Source: an uncultured Hyphomicrobiales bacterium
GTDB lineage: Bacteria; Pseudomonadota; Alphaproteobacteria; Rhizobiales; Rhizobiaceae
DNA: 64,000 nt
Direction of reading: 5' to 3'
Assembly: GCA_943908365.1 (NCBI GenBank)
Contig: CALTTH010000006.1
Span: forward strand, 1 to 64,000
Shown: in pieces, positions 16,992 to 25,408 of the stretch
Numbering within the stretch: the stretch's first letter is position 1
Layout of the letters: the number at the start of each line of letters is the position of its first letter
Position numbers and translations under genes: made by a program
The notes under the pieces: model-generated
What the model was told of the DNA's origin: nothing
What the model saw: only the letters and a program-made list of their open reading frames with translations
The model's database searches: none

Positions 16992-17501
16992 ATGGCCGAG
17001 ATCAAGGATCCGGAAAACACCCTCATCATGGAAACGACGACCGGAAAGGTTGTCATCCAGCTTCTGCCGGACGTCGCTCCTGGCCACGTGGCTCGCATTA
17101 AGGAACTGGTGTCCGAGCAGGCTTATGACGGCGTTGTTTTTCACCGCGTGATCGCCGACTTCATGGCGCAGACCGGTGACGTGAAGTTCGGCAAGAAGAG
17201 TTCTGCCGATTTCAACCCGGCGCGTGCCGGCATGGGCGGCTCCGAGAAGCCGGACCTGAAGGCTGAATTCTCTGCAATTCCGCACGTCCGCGGCACCTGC
17301 TCCATGGCGCGCTCGCAGAGCCCGAATTCCGCCAACTCGCAGTTCTTCATCTGCTTTACGGATTCTCCGTGGCTCAACAAGCAATACACCGTTTGGGGCC
17401 AGGTGATCGAGGGCATGGACGCCATCGATAAGATCAAGAAGGGCGAGCCCGTCAAGGATCCCGATTCGATCGTGTCGATCCGTCTGGCATCTGCCGCTTG
17501 A
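16992..17501 (+). CDS. ppiB: cytoplasmic cyclophilin-type peptidyl-prolyl isomerase
   Basis: A 169-residue cyclophilin without signal peptide, so it acts in the cytoplasm. Core motifs are FHRVIADFMAQTGD, AEFSAIPHVRGTCSMARSQS and NSANSQFFICFTDS, with the VWGQVIEGMDAIDKI segment near the end. AAGGAGAGATAAC lies just before the ATG, an excellent ribosome site. It is the second of two adjacent cyclophilin genes. The main difference from the upstream copy is the missing signal peptide, so the pair serves both compartments. Confidence 0.94.
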   Translation: MAEIKDPENTLIMETTTGKVVIQLLPDVAPGHVARIKELVSEQAYDGVVFHRVIADFMAQTGDVKFGKKSSADFNPARAGMGGSEKPDLKAEFSAIPHVRGTCSMARSQSPNSANSQFFICFTDSPWLNKQYTVWGQVIEGMDAIDKIKKGEPVKDPDSIVSIRLASAA

Positions 17502-17515
17502 TCAATGTAAAGTCT

Positions 17516-17541
17516 CCCGCCTTGCTGACTGGCAGGGCGGG
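17516..17541 (+). terminator. hairpin terminator after the cyclophilin pair
   Basis: CCCGCC(T)TGC and GCA(G)GGCGGG pair across TGACTG, starting 15 bases past the ppiB stop. The following T-run is short, so efficiency is uncertain. Confidence 0.6.
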
Positions 17542-17690
17542 ATGACGTTTGCCGAGTGCAGCACGGCTACCTTTTGCCAACCATGACCCGCCGGCAGTCT
17601 CTGCGAGGCGGGTTTTGATATTCTGCTCGTTTCGCTGCCGATCTGGCAGGGCAATGCGAGCCGATCAAGACACTTGATAAGAGCCTTCAA

Positions 17691-18773
17691 ATGCGCGTTG
17701 ACCTGTTCGATTTCGATCTCCCCGAGGAGAATATTGCGCTGCGCCCAGCCAATCCGCGCGATAGCGCGCGCCTGCTTGTCGTGGATCCCAATATGGATCG
17801 TATGACCGATCATCAGGTTTTCGATCTTCCGAGCTTCCTGAAGCCCGGCGATGCCTTGGTCTTCAACGATACGCGGGTCATACCCGCCCAACTCGAAGGT
17901 GTGCGGTTGCGCGATGGCGCGCAGGAGACGCCGGTTTCGGCAACGCTTCACATGCGTGCCGACGCCAGCCGATGGAAGGCCTTTGCGCGACCGGGCAAGC
18001 GCATCAAGGCAGGCGATCGCATCCGCTTCGGTTATGAGCGCGACAATGCCTGCGGTCTCACCTTCCTGGAAGCGACGGTCGAGGAAAAAGGCGACGAAGG
18101 CGAAATCACGCTGCTCTTCGACGTCTCCGGACCGATGCTGGATGAGGCCATTGCCTCTGTAGGCCATATCCCGTTGCCGCCCTACATCGCGGCGAAACGC
18201 GCCGAAGATGCGCAGGACCAGACGGATTATCAGACCATCTATGCCCGCGAAAAAGGCGCCGTTGCCGCACCAACCGCGGGTCTGCATTTCACCCCGGCAC
18301 TCTTCGACGCGCTGGATAAGGCTGGGGTCGAGCGCCATTTCGTCACACTGCATGTCGGAGCGGGGACGTTCTTGCCGGTCAAGGCAGACGATACCAATGA
18401 TCACAAGATGCATCTCGAGATCGGTTATGTCTCGGATGAGACCGCGCAGAAGCTGAACGCGGTGAAAGCGAGGGGCGGGCGCATCGTCTGTGTCGGCACC
18501 ACATCGCTGCGGCTGATCGAGAGTGCGGCTGGCGATGACGGACAGATACGTCCATGGTCTGGCGCCACCGGCATCTTCATCACGCCCGGCTACCGCTTCA
18601 GAGCGGTCGATATCCTGATGACCAATTTTCACTTGCCGAAATCCACGCTCTTCATGCTGGTTTCGGCCTTCTGCGGGCTGGAGACGATGAGGGCAGCCTA
18701 TGCTCACGCCATCGAAACCGGTTACCGATTCTATTCCTATGGCGATTCCAGCCTGCTGTTCCGGAAAGTCTGA
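17691..18773 (+). CDS. queA: S-adenosylmethionine:tRNA ribosyltransferase-isomerase QueA
   Basis: A 360-residue cytoplasmic enzyme that moves the ribose part of SAM onto preQ1 at tRNA position 34 to form epoxyqueuosine. It shows the family start MRVDLFDFDLPEENIALRP, FNDTRVIPAQLEG near residue 59, APTAGLHFTPALFDALDKAG near 193-212, HVGAGTFLPVK and the C-terminal TNFHLPKSTLFMLVSAFCG. Length is standard. Its TGA overlaps the ATG of tgt by one base (TGATG), so the two steps of queuosine synthesis are translationally coupled. Confidence 0.97.
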   Translation: MRVDLFDFDLPEENIALRPANPRDSARLLVVDPNMDRMTDHQVFDLPSFLKPGDALVFNDTRVIPAQLEGVRLRDGAQETPVSATLHMRADASRWKAFARPGKRIKAGDRIRFGYERDNACGLTFLEATVEEKGDEGEITLLFDVSGPMLDEAIASVGHIPLPPYIAAKRAEDAQDQTDYQTIYAREKGAVAAPTAGLHFTPALFDALDKAGVERHFVTLHVGAGTFLPVKADDTNDHKMHLEIGYVSDETAQKLNAVKARGGRIVCVGTTSLRLIESAAGDDGQIRPWSGATGIFITPGYRFRAVDILMTNFHLPKSTLFMLVSAFCGLETMRAAYAHAIETGYRFYSYGDSSLLFRKV

Positions 18774-19903
18774 TGCACGAGAACTTCACCTTCACCCTTA
18801 AAGCAACCAGCGGCGGCGCGCGTCTCGGCGAAGTGGCGATGCCGCGCGGCGTCATCCGCACGCCCGCCTTCATGCCGGTTGGCACTGTCGGCACCGTCAA
18901 AGCCATGTATCTCGATCAGGTGCGCGAGCTTGGTGCGGATATCATTCTCGGCAATACCTATCACCTGATGCTACGCCCCGGACCGGAACGTGTGGCGCGT
19001 CTGGGTGGCCTGCATGAACTGATCCGCTGGCCGCATCCGATCCTGACCGACAGTGGCGGTTTCCAGGTGATGTCGCTGTCTGGTCTGCGCAAGCTGGATG
19101 AGAAGGGCGTGACCTTCAAGAGCCATGTCGATGGCTCGCTTCACCACATGTCGCCGGAGCGCTCCATCGAGATCCAGGGGTTGCTCGATTCGGATATCCA
19201 GATGCAGCTAGATGAATGCGTGGCGCTTCCTGCCGAGCGTAAAGAAATCGAACGCGCGATGGAAATGTCTCTCCGCTGGGCGGAACGCTGCCGTGTCGCC
19301 TTTGGCGAGCAGCCGGGTAAGGCGATGTTCGGTATCGTCCAGGGTGGCGACCAGCCAGATCTGCGTGTTCGCTCCGCCGAGGGGCTGAAAGAACTCGATC
19401 TTAAGGGCTATGCCGTGGGTGGTCTTGCTGTGGGCGAGCCACAGGACGTGATGCTTGCTATGCTCGATACAACGCTGCCGGTTCTGCCGACGGAAAAGCC
19501 GCGCTACCTGATGGGCGTCGGCACGCCGGATGATATCTTGAAATCCGTGGCACGCGGCATCGACATGTTCGATTGCGTGATGCCGACCCGCTCCGGTCGT
19601 CATGGCCTTGCCTTTACCCGCAGAGGCAGGGTGAATATCCGCAACGCTCGCCACGCGGAAGACATGCGTCCGTTGGATGAGCAGTCCAACTGCCCGGCAT
19701 CGCGCGATTATTCGCGAGCTTACCTCCATCACCTGGTACGTTCCAATGAAGCGCTCGGTGGCATGCTTCTGTCCTGGCACAATCTCGCCTATTATCAGGA
19801 GTTGATGCAGGGGATTCGCAAATCGATCGAAGAAGGTCGCTTTCCGGATTTCTATGCGGAGACCATTGAAATGTGGGCGAAAGGCGATATCGATCCGGTG
19901 TGA
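18773..19903 (+). CDS. tgt: tRNA-guanine transglycosylase Tgt, with altered zinc site
   Basis: A 376-residue TIM-barrel enzyme that swaps guanine 34 of Tyr, His, Asn and Asp tRNAs for preQ1. The general acid/base Asp is D93 in LTDSGGFQVMSL, and the nucleophile is D267 in MFDCVMPTRSGRHG. The normal C-terminal zinc site is CxCxxC plus a His. Here the aligned positions are Ser305, Cys307, Ser310 and His336 (EQSNCPASRDYS, LLSWHNLAYY), so two of three Cys are replaced while the surrounding fold motif RDYSRAYLHHL is intact. The frame is open upstream inside queA, but the ATG at 18773 gives the family start and overlaps the queA stop. Function as Tgt is very likely. Full zinc binding is doubtful. 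Confidence 0.95.
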   Translation: MHENFTFTLKATSGGARLGEVAMPRGVIRTPAFMPVGTVGTVKAMYLDQVRELGADIILGNTYHLMLRPGPERVARLGGLHELIRWPHPILTDSGGFQVMSLSGLRKLDEKGVTFKSHVDGSLHHMSPERSIEIQGLLDSDIQMQLDECVALPAERKEIERAMEMSLRWAERCRVAFGEQPGKAMFGIVQGGDQPDLRVRSAEGLKELDLKGYAVGGLAVGEPQDVMLAMLDTTLPVLPTEKPRYLMGVGTPDDILKSVARGIDMFDCVMPTRSGRHGLAFTRRGRVNIRNARHAEDMRPLDEQSNCPASRDYSRAYLHHLVRSNEALGGMLLSWHNLAYYQELMQGIRKSIEEGRFPDFYAETIEMWAKGDIDPV

Positions 19904-19924
19904 CAACCATCATCGGATAGCTGA

Positions 19925-21079
19925 ATGCTAGATGCGCCTTACGTTCTTTTTCGTGACGATACGACCGGCACCGTGACGCTGTTTACGGAGCCGGAGGACA
20001 TTATCATTGCGCATGAGGCCAGCGATGTCTTTCCCGCGCTTGAAAGAATGCAGGCCGCCAAAGCACGTGGAAAATATTTAGCCGGCTATATGTCCTATGA
20101 GGCAGGATACCTTTTCGAGCCCAAGCTGAGGCCCCTGGCAGAGCAGGATCGGGCTGTGCCGCTATTGTGCTTTGGGGTGTTTTCGTCACCGTCTGGTGAT
20201 ACTCATGCGGCATCCAAGCCATTGAAACTTATGGCGCCTGACGATTTTTTGAGCGACCTGACAGCGTCCTGGACCTTTGCTGACTACGAGAAACGGTTCA
20301 ATCGGCTGCATCAGCATCTCCGCCAGGGAGATTGTTACCAGGCTAACCTTACCATGCCTGTCACCGGTCGGTGGCATGGTGATCCGCTTCTCGCCTTCTG
20401 GTCTCTGATCGAGCGACAGCCAGTCAAATACGGTGCGCTGGTTCATCTGGGCGGACCCGTCATCCTGTCACGCTCGCCGGAACTCTTCTTCTCCGTCAAT
20501 GCGGATGGCTGGATCGAGACCCATCCGATGAAGGGTACGGTCAAGCGCGGATCGTCGGCTGATGAGGATTCAGCGATCATTTCCGCTATGGGCAAGGACG
20601 AGAAGACGCTCGCCGAAAACCGCATGATCGTCGATCTGCTGCGCAACGACATTTCGCGGATCACGGAAGTCGGCACTCTGGAGGTCCCAAAGCTCTTCGA
20701 GATCGAGACCTATCCAACCGTGCACCAGATGGTTAGCCATGTGCGCGCAAAGCTCCTGCCGGACATGACGATCGCCGATATTTTTGCGGCGCTCTTTCCT
20801 TGCGGCTCGGTAACGGGAGCACCGAAGATGCGGGCGATGGAGATTTTGCATGACCTGGAGGTCGGTCCGCGTGACGTCTATTGTGGCGCGATCGGCATGA
20901 TTTCACCAAAAGGCGACATGCGGTGTTCGGTCGCGATCCGCACCGTCACCCTTTTCGAGGATGGGCGCGCGACCTTCAATGTCGGTGGCGGGATCGTCTT
21001 CGATTCTACTGCGCAGTCCGAATACGACGAATGCCTTCTCAAGGCAAAGTTCGCGGCAGGCGACCGGAAGCTCGTCTAA
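19925..21079 (+). CDS. pabB: aminodeoxychorismate synthase component I PabB
   Basis: A 384-residue chorismate-binding enzyme that aminates chorismate for p-aminobenzoate and folate synthesis. Motifs are RLHQHLRQGDCYQANLT near residues 128-144, SRSPELFFS near 182, the THPMKGTVKRG segment near 200, and ENRMIVDLLRNDISRI, then FPCGSVTGAPK with the family GAPK. It lacks the N-terminal extension of AnthS-type TrpE and has no fused PabC lyase. It starts 21 bases after tgt on the same strand, so it may be read from the queA-tgt transcript. TrpE was considered, but the segment before the catalytic core and the overall length fit PabB better. Confidence 0.9.
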   Translation: MLDAPYVLFRDDTTGTVTLFTEPEDIIIAHEASDVFPALERMQAAKARGKYLAGYMSYEAGYLFEPKLRPLAEQDRAVPLLCFGVFSSPSGDTHAASKPLKLMAPDDFLSDLTASWTFADYEKRFNRLHQHLRQGDCYQANLTMPVTGRWHGDPLLAFWSLIERQPVKYGALVHLGGPVILSRSPELFFSVNADGWIETHPMKGTVKRGSSADEDSAIISAMGKDEKTLAENRMIVDLLRNDISRITEVGTLEVPKLFEIETYPTVHQMVSHVRAKLLPDMTIADIFAALFPCGSVTGAPKMRAMEILHDLEVGPRDVYCGAIGMISPKGDMRCSVAIRTVTLFEDGRATFNVGGGIVFDSTAQSEYDECLLKAKFAAGDRKLV

Positions 21080-21183
21080 AGCATGTCGCGCAAAAGTGGA
21101 CACCGGTTTTGCGATAACGACATGCGACAACAAAAGGACTTAAAGCGTAAGGAGCGAGTCCGAAAGATCACGACACGCTTTAA
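21077..21183 (+). repeat. interspersed intergenic repeat, copy 2
   Basis: The sequence begins at the pabB stop (TAAAGCATGTCGCG) and ends with CACGACACGCTTTAA. The outer bases TTAAAGC.. and ..GCTTTAA form imperfect inverted ends. It aligns with 14848-14954 over most of its length. Such elements recur between genes in Rhizobiaceae. Because it lies in the 3' region of pabB it may act as a transcript-end hairpin. Confidence 0.65.
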
Positions 21184-21205
21184 TCCTGCTAACGCCATAC
21201 CTCAG

Positions 21206-21223
21206 CCGTCATGCAAGTGTCAT
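21206..21223 (+). promoter_or_regulatory. PHO-box-like direct repeat (candidate PhoB site)
   Basis: CCGTCAT-GCAA-GTGTCAT is two heptamers with the 7-4-7 layout and 11-base period of the PhoB consensus CTGTCAT-n4-CTGTCA(T/C). The two heptamers differ from consensus at one or two positions each. It lies 121 bases upstream of a phytase/esterase-like secreted protein gene, a sensible phosphate-starvation target. Confidence 0.5.
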
Positions 21224-21344
21224 GGATCGATCTTAGAGACAGATGCCAGAGAGCAGGCTTCTTCATGAACCGAAAGCCGGTTCGCTCGCGCTACATGCTG
21301 TGTCGAAGACTTCATCTTTCTTTGTTTCTCAAGGATACCGTTCC

Positions 21345-22832
21345 ATGACATCATTCCGTTCTTCCGCCTCTCGCCGGTTTGCTGCCGCCCTGGCGGCATC
21401 GATCTTCATGTTTCCTGCTGCCGTGATGGCTGAAACCACCGCTGCTGCAAATGGCGTCAACTACGCGAGCAAGGGCTTGGTCGCCGTCGGTCGTATTCCC
21501 GCGAGCCAGCGCGACAAGTTCGACGAAACCTTCGGTTCCGGGTCGGGCATGGCGATCGATGTCACCAGCTGGAAGAAGGAAGGCGACGGCTATCGCGGTT
21601 CTCTCTGGCTGCTGCCGGACCGTGGCTACAATGTCGAAGGCACGACGGATTACAATGCCCGCATCAATAAGATCGACGTAACGCTGATGCCCGCAACGGG
21701 TGGCGATGTTGCTGCTGACAAGCAGCAGACGGGTGTTCAGGCAACGCTTGCCGATACGCTGCTTTTGACCGATGAGCAGGGCAAGAACATGACAGGCCTC
21801 GACCCGGAGGCTGGCACTCGTCCCGCGAGCGGAGCGACGCCAGTGCTGCCTTTCGCATCTACAGGCAAGGTCTCTCTCGATGCCGAGGCGGTGGTTCGTC
21901 TGGCTGACGGCTCGTTCCTGATCAGCGACGAGTATGGTCCCTATATCTATCACTTCTCTGCCGACGGTAAGATGATCTCGGCTAAACAGCCGCCGAAGGC
22001 GCTGCTGCCGATGCGCAAGGGAGAGGTCAACTTCTCGTCCAACAATGTCGGCGAAGGCGGCAAGAAGCCGGATCCGAAGGACCCTGAAACCGGTCGTCAG
22101 AACAATCAGGGCCTGGAAGGCATGTCGCTGACGCCGGATGGCAAGTATCTCATCGCCGTTCTGCAATCGGCAACCCGTCAGGATGGTGGCGATTCCTCAT
22201 CGACCCGCGATCACACCCGCGCACTGGTTTATGATGCGAGCGATGTCGACCACCTGAAGCTCGTGCATGAATATGTCGTGCCGCTGCCGAAGTTCGAGGG
22301 CAAGGACAAGAAGGTTGTCGCAGCACAGAGCGAGATCCTGGCTTTGTCGGACAAGGCATTCCTGATGCTGGCGCGCGACAGCAACAACGGTCAGGGTATG
22401 AAGGGCGATACGTCGGTTTACCGCAGAATAGAACTCGTGGATCTCTCCGGCGCGACGGACATTGCCGGTGGCGAATTCGACCATGCGAAACCGGTTGCGC
22501 CCAAGGGTGCCCTGGATAGCGGCATTAAGCCAGCCGCTCTGCATGACTTCATCGATCTCAACGACGCCAAGGAGCTTGCTCGCTTCGGCCTGCACAATGG
22601 CGCCCCGAACGACAAGAACAACCTGTCGGAAAAGTGGGAAGCGATGTCGATTGCCAGCGCCCTCGACGCTTCCGCACCGGACGACTATTTCCTCTTCGTC
22701 GCCAATGACAACGACTTCCTGACGCAGGACGGTTTCCAGGTTGGAAAACCGTACAAGGCGGAAGGTGATGCGGATGTCGACACCATGTTCCAGGTGTTTC
22801 GTGTCACCCTACCGGGCGTTGCCAAGCGCTAA
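21345..22832 (+). CDS. exported esterase-like/phytase family protein
   Basis: A 495-residue secreted or periplasmic protein of the 'esterase-like activity of phytase' family, a beta-propeller-type domain. These proteins are thought to release phosphate from organic esters, but activity is rarely tested. Residues 1-29 form a signal peptide (RRFAAALAASIFMFPAAVMA, cleavage near AMA-ET). The propeller repeats contain LWLLPDRGYNVEGT, FLISDEYGPYIYHF, NNQGLEGMSLTPDGKYL and EKWEAMSIASAL, typical of the family. The ATG at 21345 is chosen over an upstream in-frame ATG because AAGGATA precedes it and the signal peptide then begins correctly. A PHO-like repeat lies upstream and a strong terminator downstream. 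Monocistronic. Confidence 0.85.
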   Translation: MTSFRSSASRRFAAALAASIFMFPAAVMAETTAAANGVNYASKGLVAVGRIPASQRDKFDETFGSGSGMAIDVTSWKKEGDGYRGSLWLLPDRGYNVEGTTDYNARINKIDVTLMPATGGDVAADKQQTGVQATLADTLLLTDEQGKNMTGLDPEAGTRPASGATPVLPFASTGKVSLDAEAVVRLADGSFLISDEYGPYIYHFSADGKMISAKQPPKALLPMRKGEVNFSSNNVGEGGKKPDPKDPETGRQNNQGLEGMSLTPDGKYLIAVLQSATRQDGGDSSSTRDHTRALVYDASDVDHLKLVHEYVVPLPKFEGKDKKVVAAQSEILALSDKAFLMLARDSNNGQGMKGDTSVYRRIELVDLSGATDIAGGEFDHAKPVAPKGALDSGIKPAALHDFIDLNDAKELARFGLHNGAPNDKNNLSEKWEAMSIASALDASAPDDYFLFVANDNDFLTQDGFQVGKPYKAEGDADVDTMFQVFRVTLPGVAKR

Positions 22833-22853
22833 AGACAGATCGCGTTATAGGGG

Positions 22854-22886
22854 CCGCGCCGAACACAAACGGCGCGGTTTTTTTTT
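22854..22886 (+). terminator. Rho-independent terminator of the phytase-like gene
   Basis: CCGCGCC, ten bases of loop, GGCGCGG, then nine T. It starts 21 bases past the stop. This is the clearest terminator in the window. Confidence 0.92.
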
Positions 22887-22893
22887 ATGCATC

Positions 22894-23160
22894 TCAGTCG
22901 TCTTCGACGTCGCTGAATTCCTGCGTGCCGGACGTGGTGGAATGAAACACGGGCACGAAGAGCCGCATATAGACGAGCCTGACGCTCCAACCCTGTTCCA
23001 AAGCCTCCGCCCAGGCTTGCTTGCGACCGGGCTTCTTGAAGCCTTTTGCGATCGCCTTCTTCTCGCTCTTGGCGAAGGTCTTCGGTTGGAGAATGTTTTC
23101 AGGCGAACACAGCGCAAAGCCCTTCTGGAAGGCCGGTGGCGGGTTGGGTGTGATTGTCAT
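22894..23160 (-). CDS. hypothetical protein downstream of recG
   Basis: An 88-residue protein starting MTITPNPPPAFQKGF. Its middle is strongly basic (KSEKKAIAKGFKKPGRKQAW) and its end acidic (EFSDVEDD). It has no membrane span or signal peptide. It starts seven bases after the recG stop on the same strand, so it is almost certainly in the recG transcript. I do not recognise a domain. The basic centre would suit nucleic acid binding, but that is only a guess from composition. Confidence 0.6.
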   Translation of the reverse strand: MTITPNPPPAFQKGFALCSPENILQPKTFAKSEKKAIAKGFKKPGRKQAWAEALEQGWSVRLVYMRLFVPVFHSTTSGTQEFSDVEDD

Positions 23161-23167
23161 GAGTGTA

Positions 23168-25273
23168 TCAGCCTGCGTGGAGGAAGCGGATGGCTTCGTC
23201 CCTGCGATGGAGATAAAGCAGGGTTCTGAGATTCTTGCCGCGCTCGCTCACAAGCTCGGCGTCTTTTTCTATCATATAGGCGGCGTCCTTGCGGGCGATC
23301 TCCAGCAGATCGGCATGCGCCTCGAGGCTCGCTATGCGAAAGCCAGGCGTGCCGGATTGGCGGGTGCCGAGGAGTTCTCCTTCGCCGCGCAGCTTCAGAT
23401 CCTCTTCGGCAATCAGGAAGCCGTCTTCGCTATCGCGCAGGATGGAGAGCCGCGCTTTGCCGTTCTCACTCAGCGGACCCTTGTACAGCAATATGCAGGT
23501 GGAGGCCTCGTCGCCACGGCCGACGCGACCGCGCAGCTGATGAAGCTGGGCAAGGCCGAAGCGTTCGGCGTGTTCGATGACCATGATCGTGGCATCCGGC
23601 ACATCCACGCCCACTTCGACGACAGTGGTTGCCACAAGCAGGCGCGTTTCGCCGCTTTTGAAGGCAAGCATCGCCGCATCCTTTTCAGGCCCGCTCATCC
23701 GGCCGTGAATGAGGCCGATATTGGCGCGCAAGGATTGTGACAGCACCGCATGTCGTTCCTCTGCCGACATGAGATCCGATTCCTCCGATTCCTCAACCAG
23801 AGGGCAAATCCAGTAGGCCTTCTTGCCCTCCGCCAAAGCGCTGCGCAGCCGGTCCACGATGTCACCGATCCGCTCATTGGGAATGGTCACCGTCTGGATC
23901 GGCTTTCGGCCTGCGGGCTTTTCCGTCAGCTTGGAAACGTCCATATCGCCGAAAGCGGCGAGAACCAGCGTGCGGGGAATGGGTGTTGCCGTCATCACCA
24001 GCATATGCGGCGTGATGCCCTTGGCGGTGAGACGAAGGCGCTGATGCACGCCGAAGCGATGCTGCTCATCCACCACCGCAAGAACGAGGTTCTTGTAGGA
24101 CACGCTGTCCTGAAACAGAGCGTGCGTGCCGATCACGATCTGCGCCTCTCCCGAGGCAATCCGCTCTTCGATCTCGCGGCGCTCCTTGCCTTTGGTTCTG
24201 CCCGTCAGAACCTCGCAGGAGATGCCGGCTGCTGCCGCGTACTTCGTAATCGTTGCAAAATGCTGGCGCGCCAGGATTTCAGTCGGCGCCATCAGCACCG
24301 CTTGTCCACCGGCTTCCACAGCTGTTGCCATCGCCATCAGGGCCACCAGCGTCTTGCCCGCACCGACATCGCCCTGGAGAAGGCGGAGCATGCGGTCCTC
24401 GCCTGCCATGTCGGTCAGAATATCCTTCACCGCAGCGCTCTGGCTTGCGGTGAGCGAAAAGGGCAGGCCCGCGAGAATGCGTGCTGCGTAATCTCCCTTG
24501 GCGCGGATCGGCTGACCAGCGACCTTCCGTAGCCTCTGGCGAACCAGCGCCAGCGAAAGCTGTCCGGCCAGGAACTCGTCATAGGCAAGCCTGCGGCGGG
24601 CAGGGGCCTGCGGATCGATATCGACAGTGTCGCGTGGATCGTGCAACTCGCGGAAGGCATCGGCCACATGCGGGAAGCTCTGGCGTGAGGCAAGCGTCTC
24701 GTCGATCCATTCGGGAAAGACCGGCAGGCGTTGCAACGCGGTATCGATGGACCGCTTCAATATCTTGGGCGAAAGACCGGCCGTCATTGGATAGACGGCT
24801 TCGACCAGCGGCAGATTGTCGGCCTCCGAGACTTTCACCATGAAATCCGGATGAACCATGGAGGCGCGACCGTTGAACCAGTCGATCTTGCCGCTGACCA
24901 TCACCTCTTCATCGACAGGAAGCGCCTTTGACAGCCAGTCACCGCGTGCGCGGAAGAAGGTCAGTGCCAGTTCGCCTGTCTCGTCATGCAGGAAGACACG
25001 ATAGGGCGCGGAGCGATTGCCGGGCGGCGCTGGCTGGTGCCGGTCGATACGTCCCTGAATGGTGACAATGGCGCCCTGCGGTGCAAGCGCGATGCCCGGA
25101 CGGTTACGACGGTCGATGATATTGGACGGCGCATGAAACAGCAGATCGATGACGCGCGTGTCTTCGGCGTTCTCGCGCCCCAAAAGTTTCGCCAACAGAT
25201 CGGCAAGCTTCGGCCCGACGCCGGCAAGCGAAGAGACTGTTGCAAAGAGGGGATCGAGTATGGCGGGACGCAT
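23168..25273 (-). CDS. recG: ATP-dependent DNA helicase RecG
   Basis: A 701-residue superfamily 2 helicase that drives branch migration of stalled replication forks and recombination intermediates. An N-terminal wedge/OB domain (about residues 50-150) contains the family RPGIALAPQGAIVTIQGRID. Helicase motif I, GDVGAGKT, is near 300. Motif II is DEQH in VVDEQHRFG (about 400), followed by TATPIPRTL. The second RecA-like domain contains GLIHGRMSGPEKD and HQLRGRVGRGDE. The C-terminal LKLRGEGELLGTRQSG is the RecG hook region. The Met at 25273 is used instead of an earlier one 12 codons upstream because it fits the usual start. It diverges from sdhE-mfd and is followed by an 88-residue gene. Confidence 0.97.
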   Translation of the reverse strand: MRPAILDPLFATVSSLAGVGPKLADLLAKLLGRENAEDTRVIDLLFHAPSNIIDRRNRPGIALAPQGAIVTIQGRIDRHQPAPPGNRSAPYRVFLHDETGELALTFFRARGDWLSKALPVDEEVMVSGKIDWFNGRASMVHPDFMVKVSEADNLPLVEAVYPMTAGLSPKILKRSIDTALQRLPVFPEWIDETLASRQSFPHVADAFRELHDPRDTVDIDPQAPARRRLAYDEFLAGQLSLALVRQRLRKVAGQPIRAKGDYAARILAGLPFSLTASQSAAVKDILTDMAGEDRMLRLLQGDVGAGKTLVALMAMATAVEAGGQAVLMAPTEILARQHFATITKYAAAAGISCEVLTGRTKGKERREIEERIASGEAQIVIGTHALFQDSVSYKNLVLAVVDEQHRFGVHQRLRLTAKGITPHMLVMTATPIPRTLVLAAFGDMDVSKLTEKPAGRKPIQTVTIPNERIGDIVDRLRSALAEGKKAYWICPLVEESEESDLMSAEERHAVLSQSLRANIGLIHGRMSGPEKDAAMLAFKSGETRLLVATTVVEVGVDVPDATIMVIEHAERFGLAQLHQLRGRVGRGDEASTCILLYKGPLSENGKARLSILRDSEDGFLIAEEDLKLRGEGELLGTRQSGTPGFRIASLEAHADLLEIARKDAAYMIEKDAELVSERGKNLRTLLYLHRRDEAIRFLHAG

Positions 25274-25321
25274 GGGCTGCAAAATCGGGGAAGGCTGTCC
25301 CCATTGCAATAGCGCGACACC

Positions 25322-25338
25322 GATAAACCGCGTTTATC
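25322..25338. promoter_or_regulatory. perfect 7-bp inverted repeat upstream of recG
   Basis: GATAAAC-CGC-GTTTATC, located 49 bases upstream of recG. The symmetry and position suggest an operator or protein site, or a hairpin in the recG leader. I do not recognise the binding protein. Confidence 0.35.
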
Positions 25339-25393
25339 ACCGGCAGTTTTTATGCCCTGTGCCGCATATTTGCACAAATAGCGGTTCCCAAGC

Positions 25394-25408
25394 GTTCCTG
25401 TCCTGTTC
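25394..25408. promoter_or_regulatory. GTTC-N7-GTTC, candidate LexA/SOS box
   Basis: GTTC, CTGTCCT, GTTC matches the alphaproteobacterial LexA direct-repeat consensus exactly. A further GTTC lies six bases upstream. It sits 56 bases before the sdhE start and 121 before recG in the divergent gap, so it could control either side. A match of eight fixed bases can occur by chance. Confidence 0.4.
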
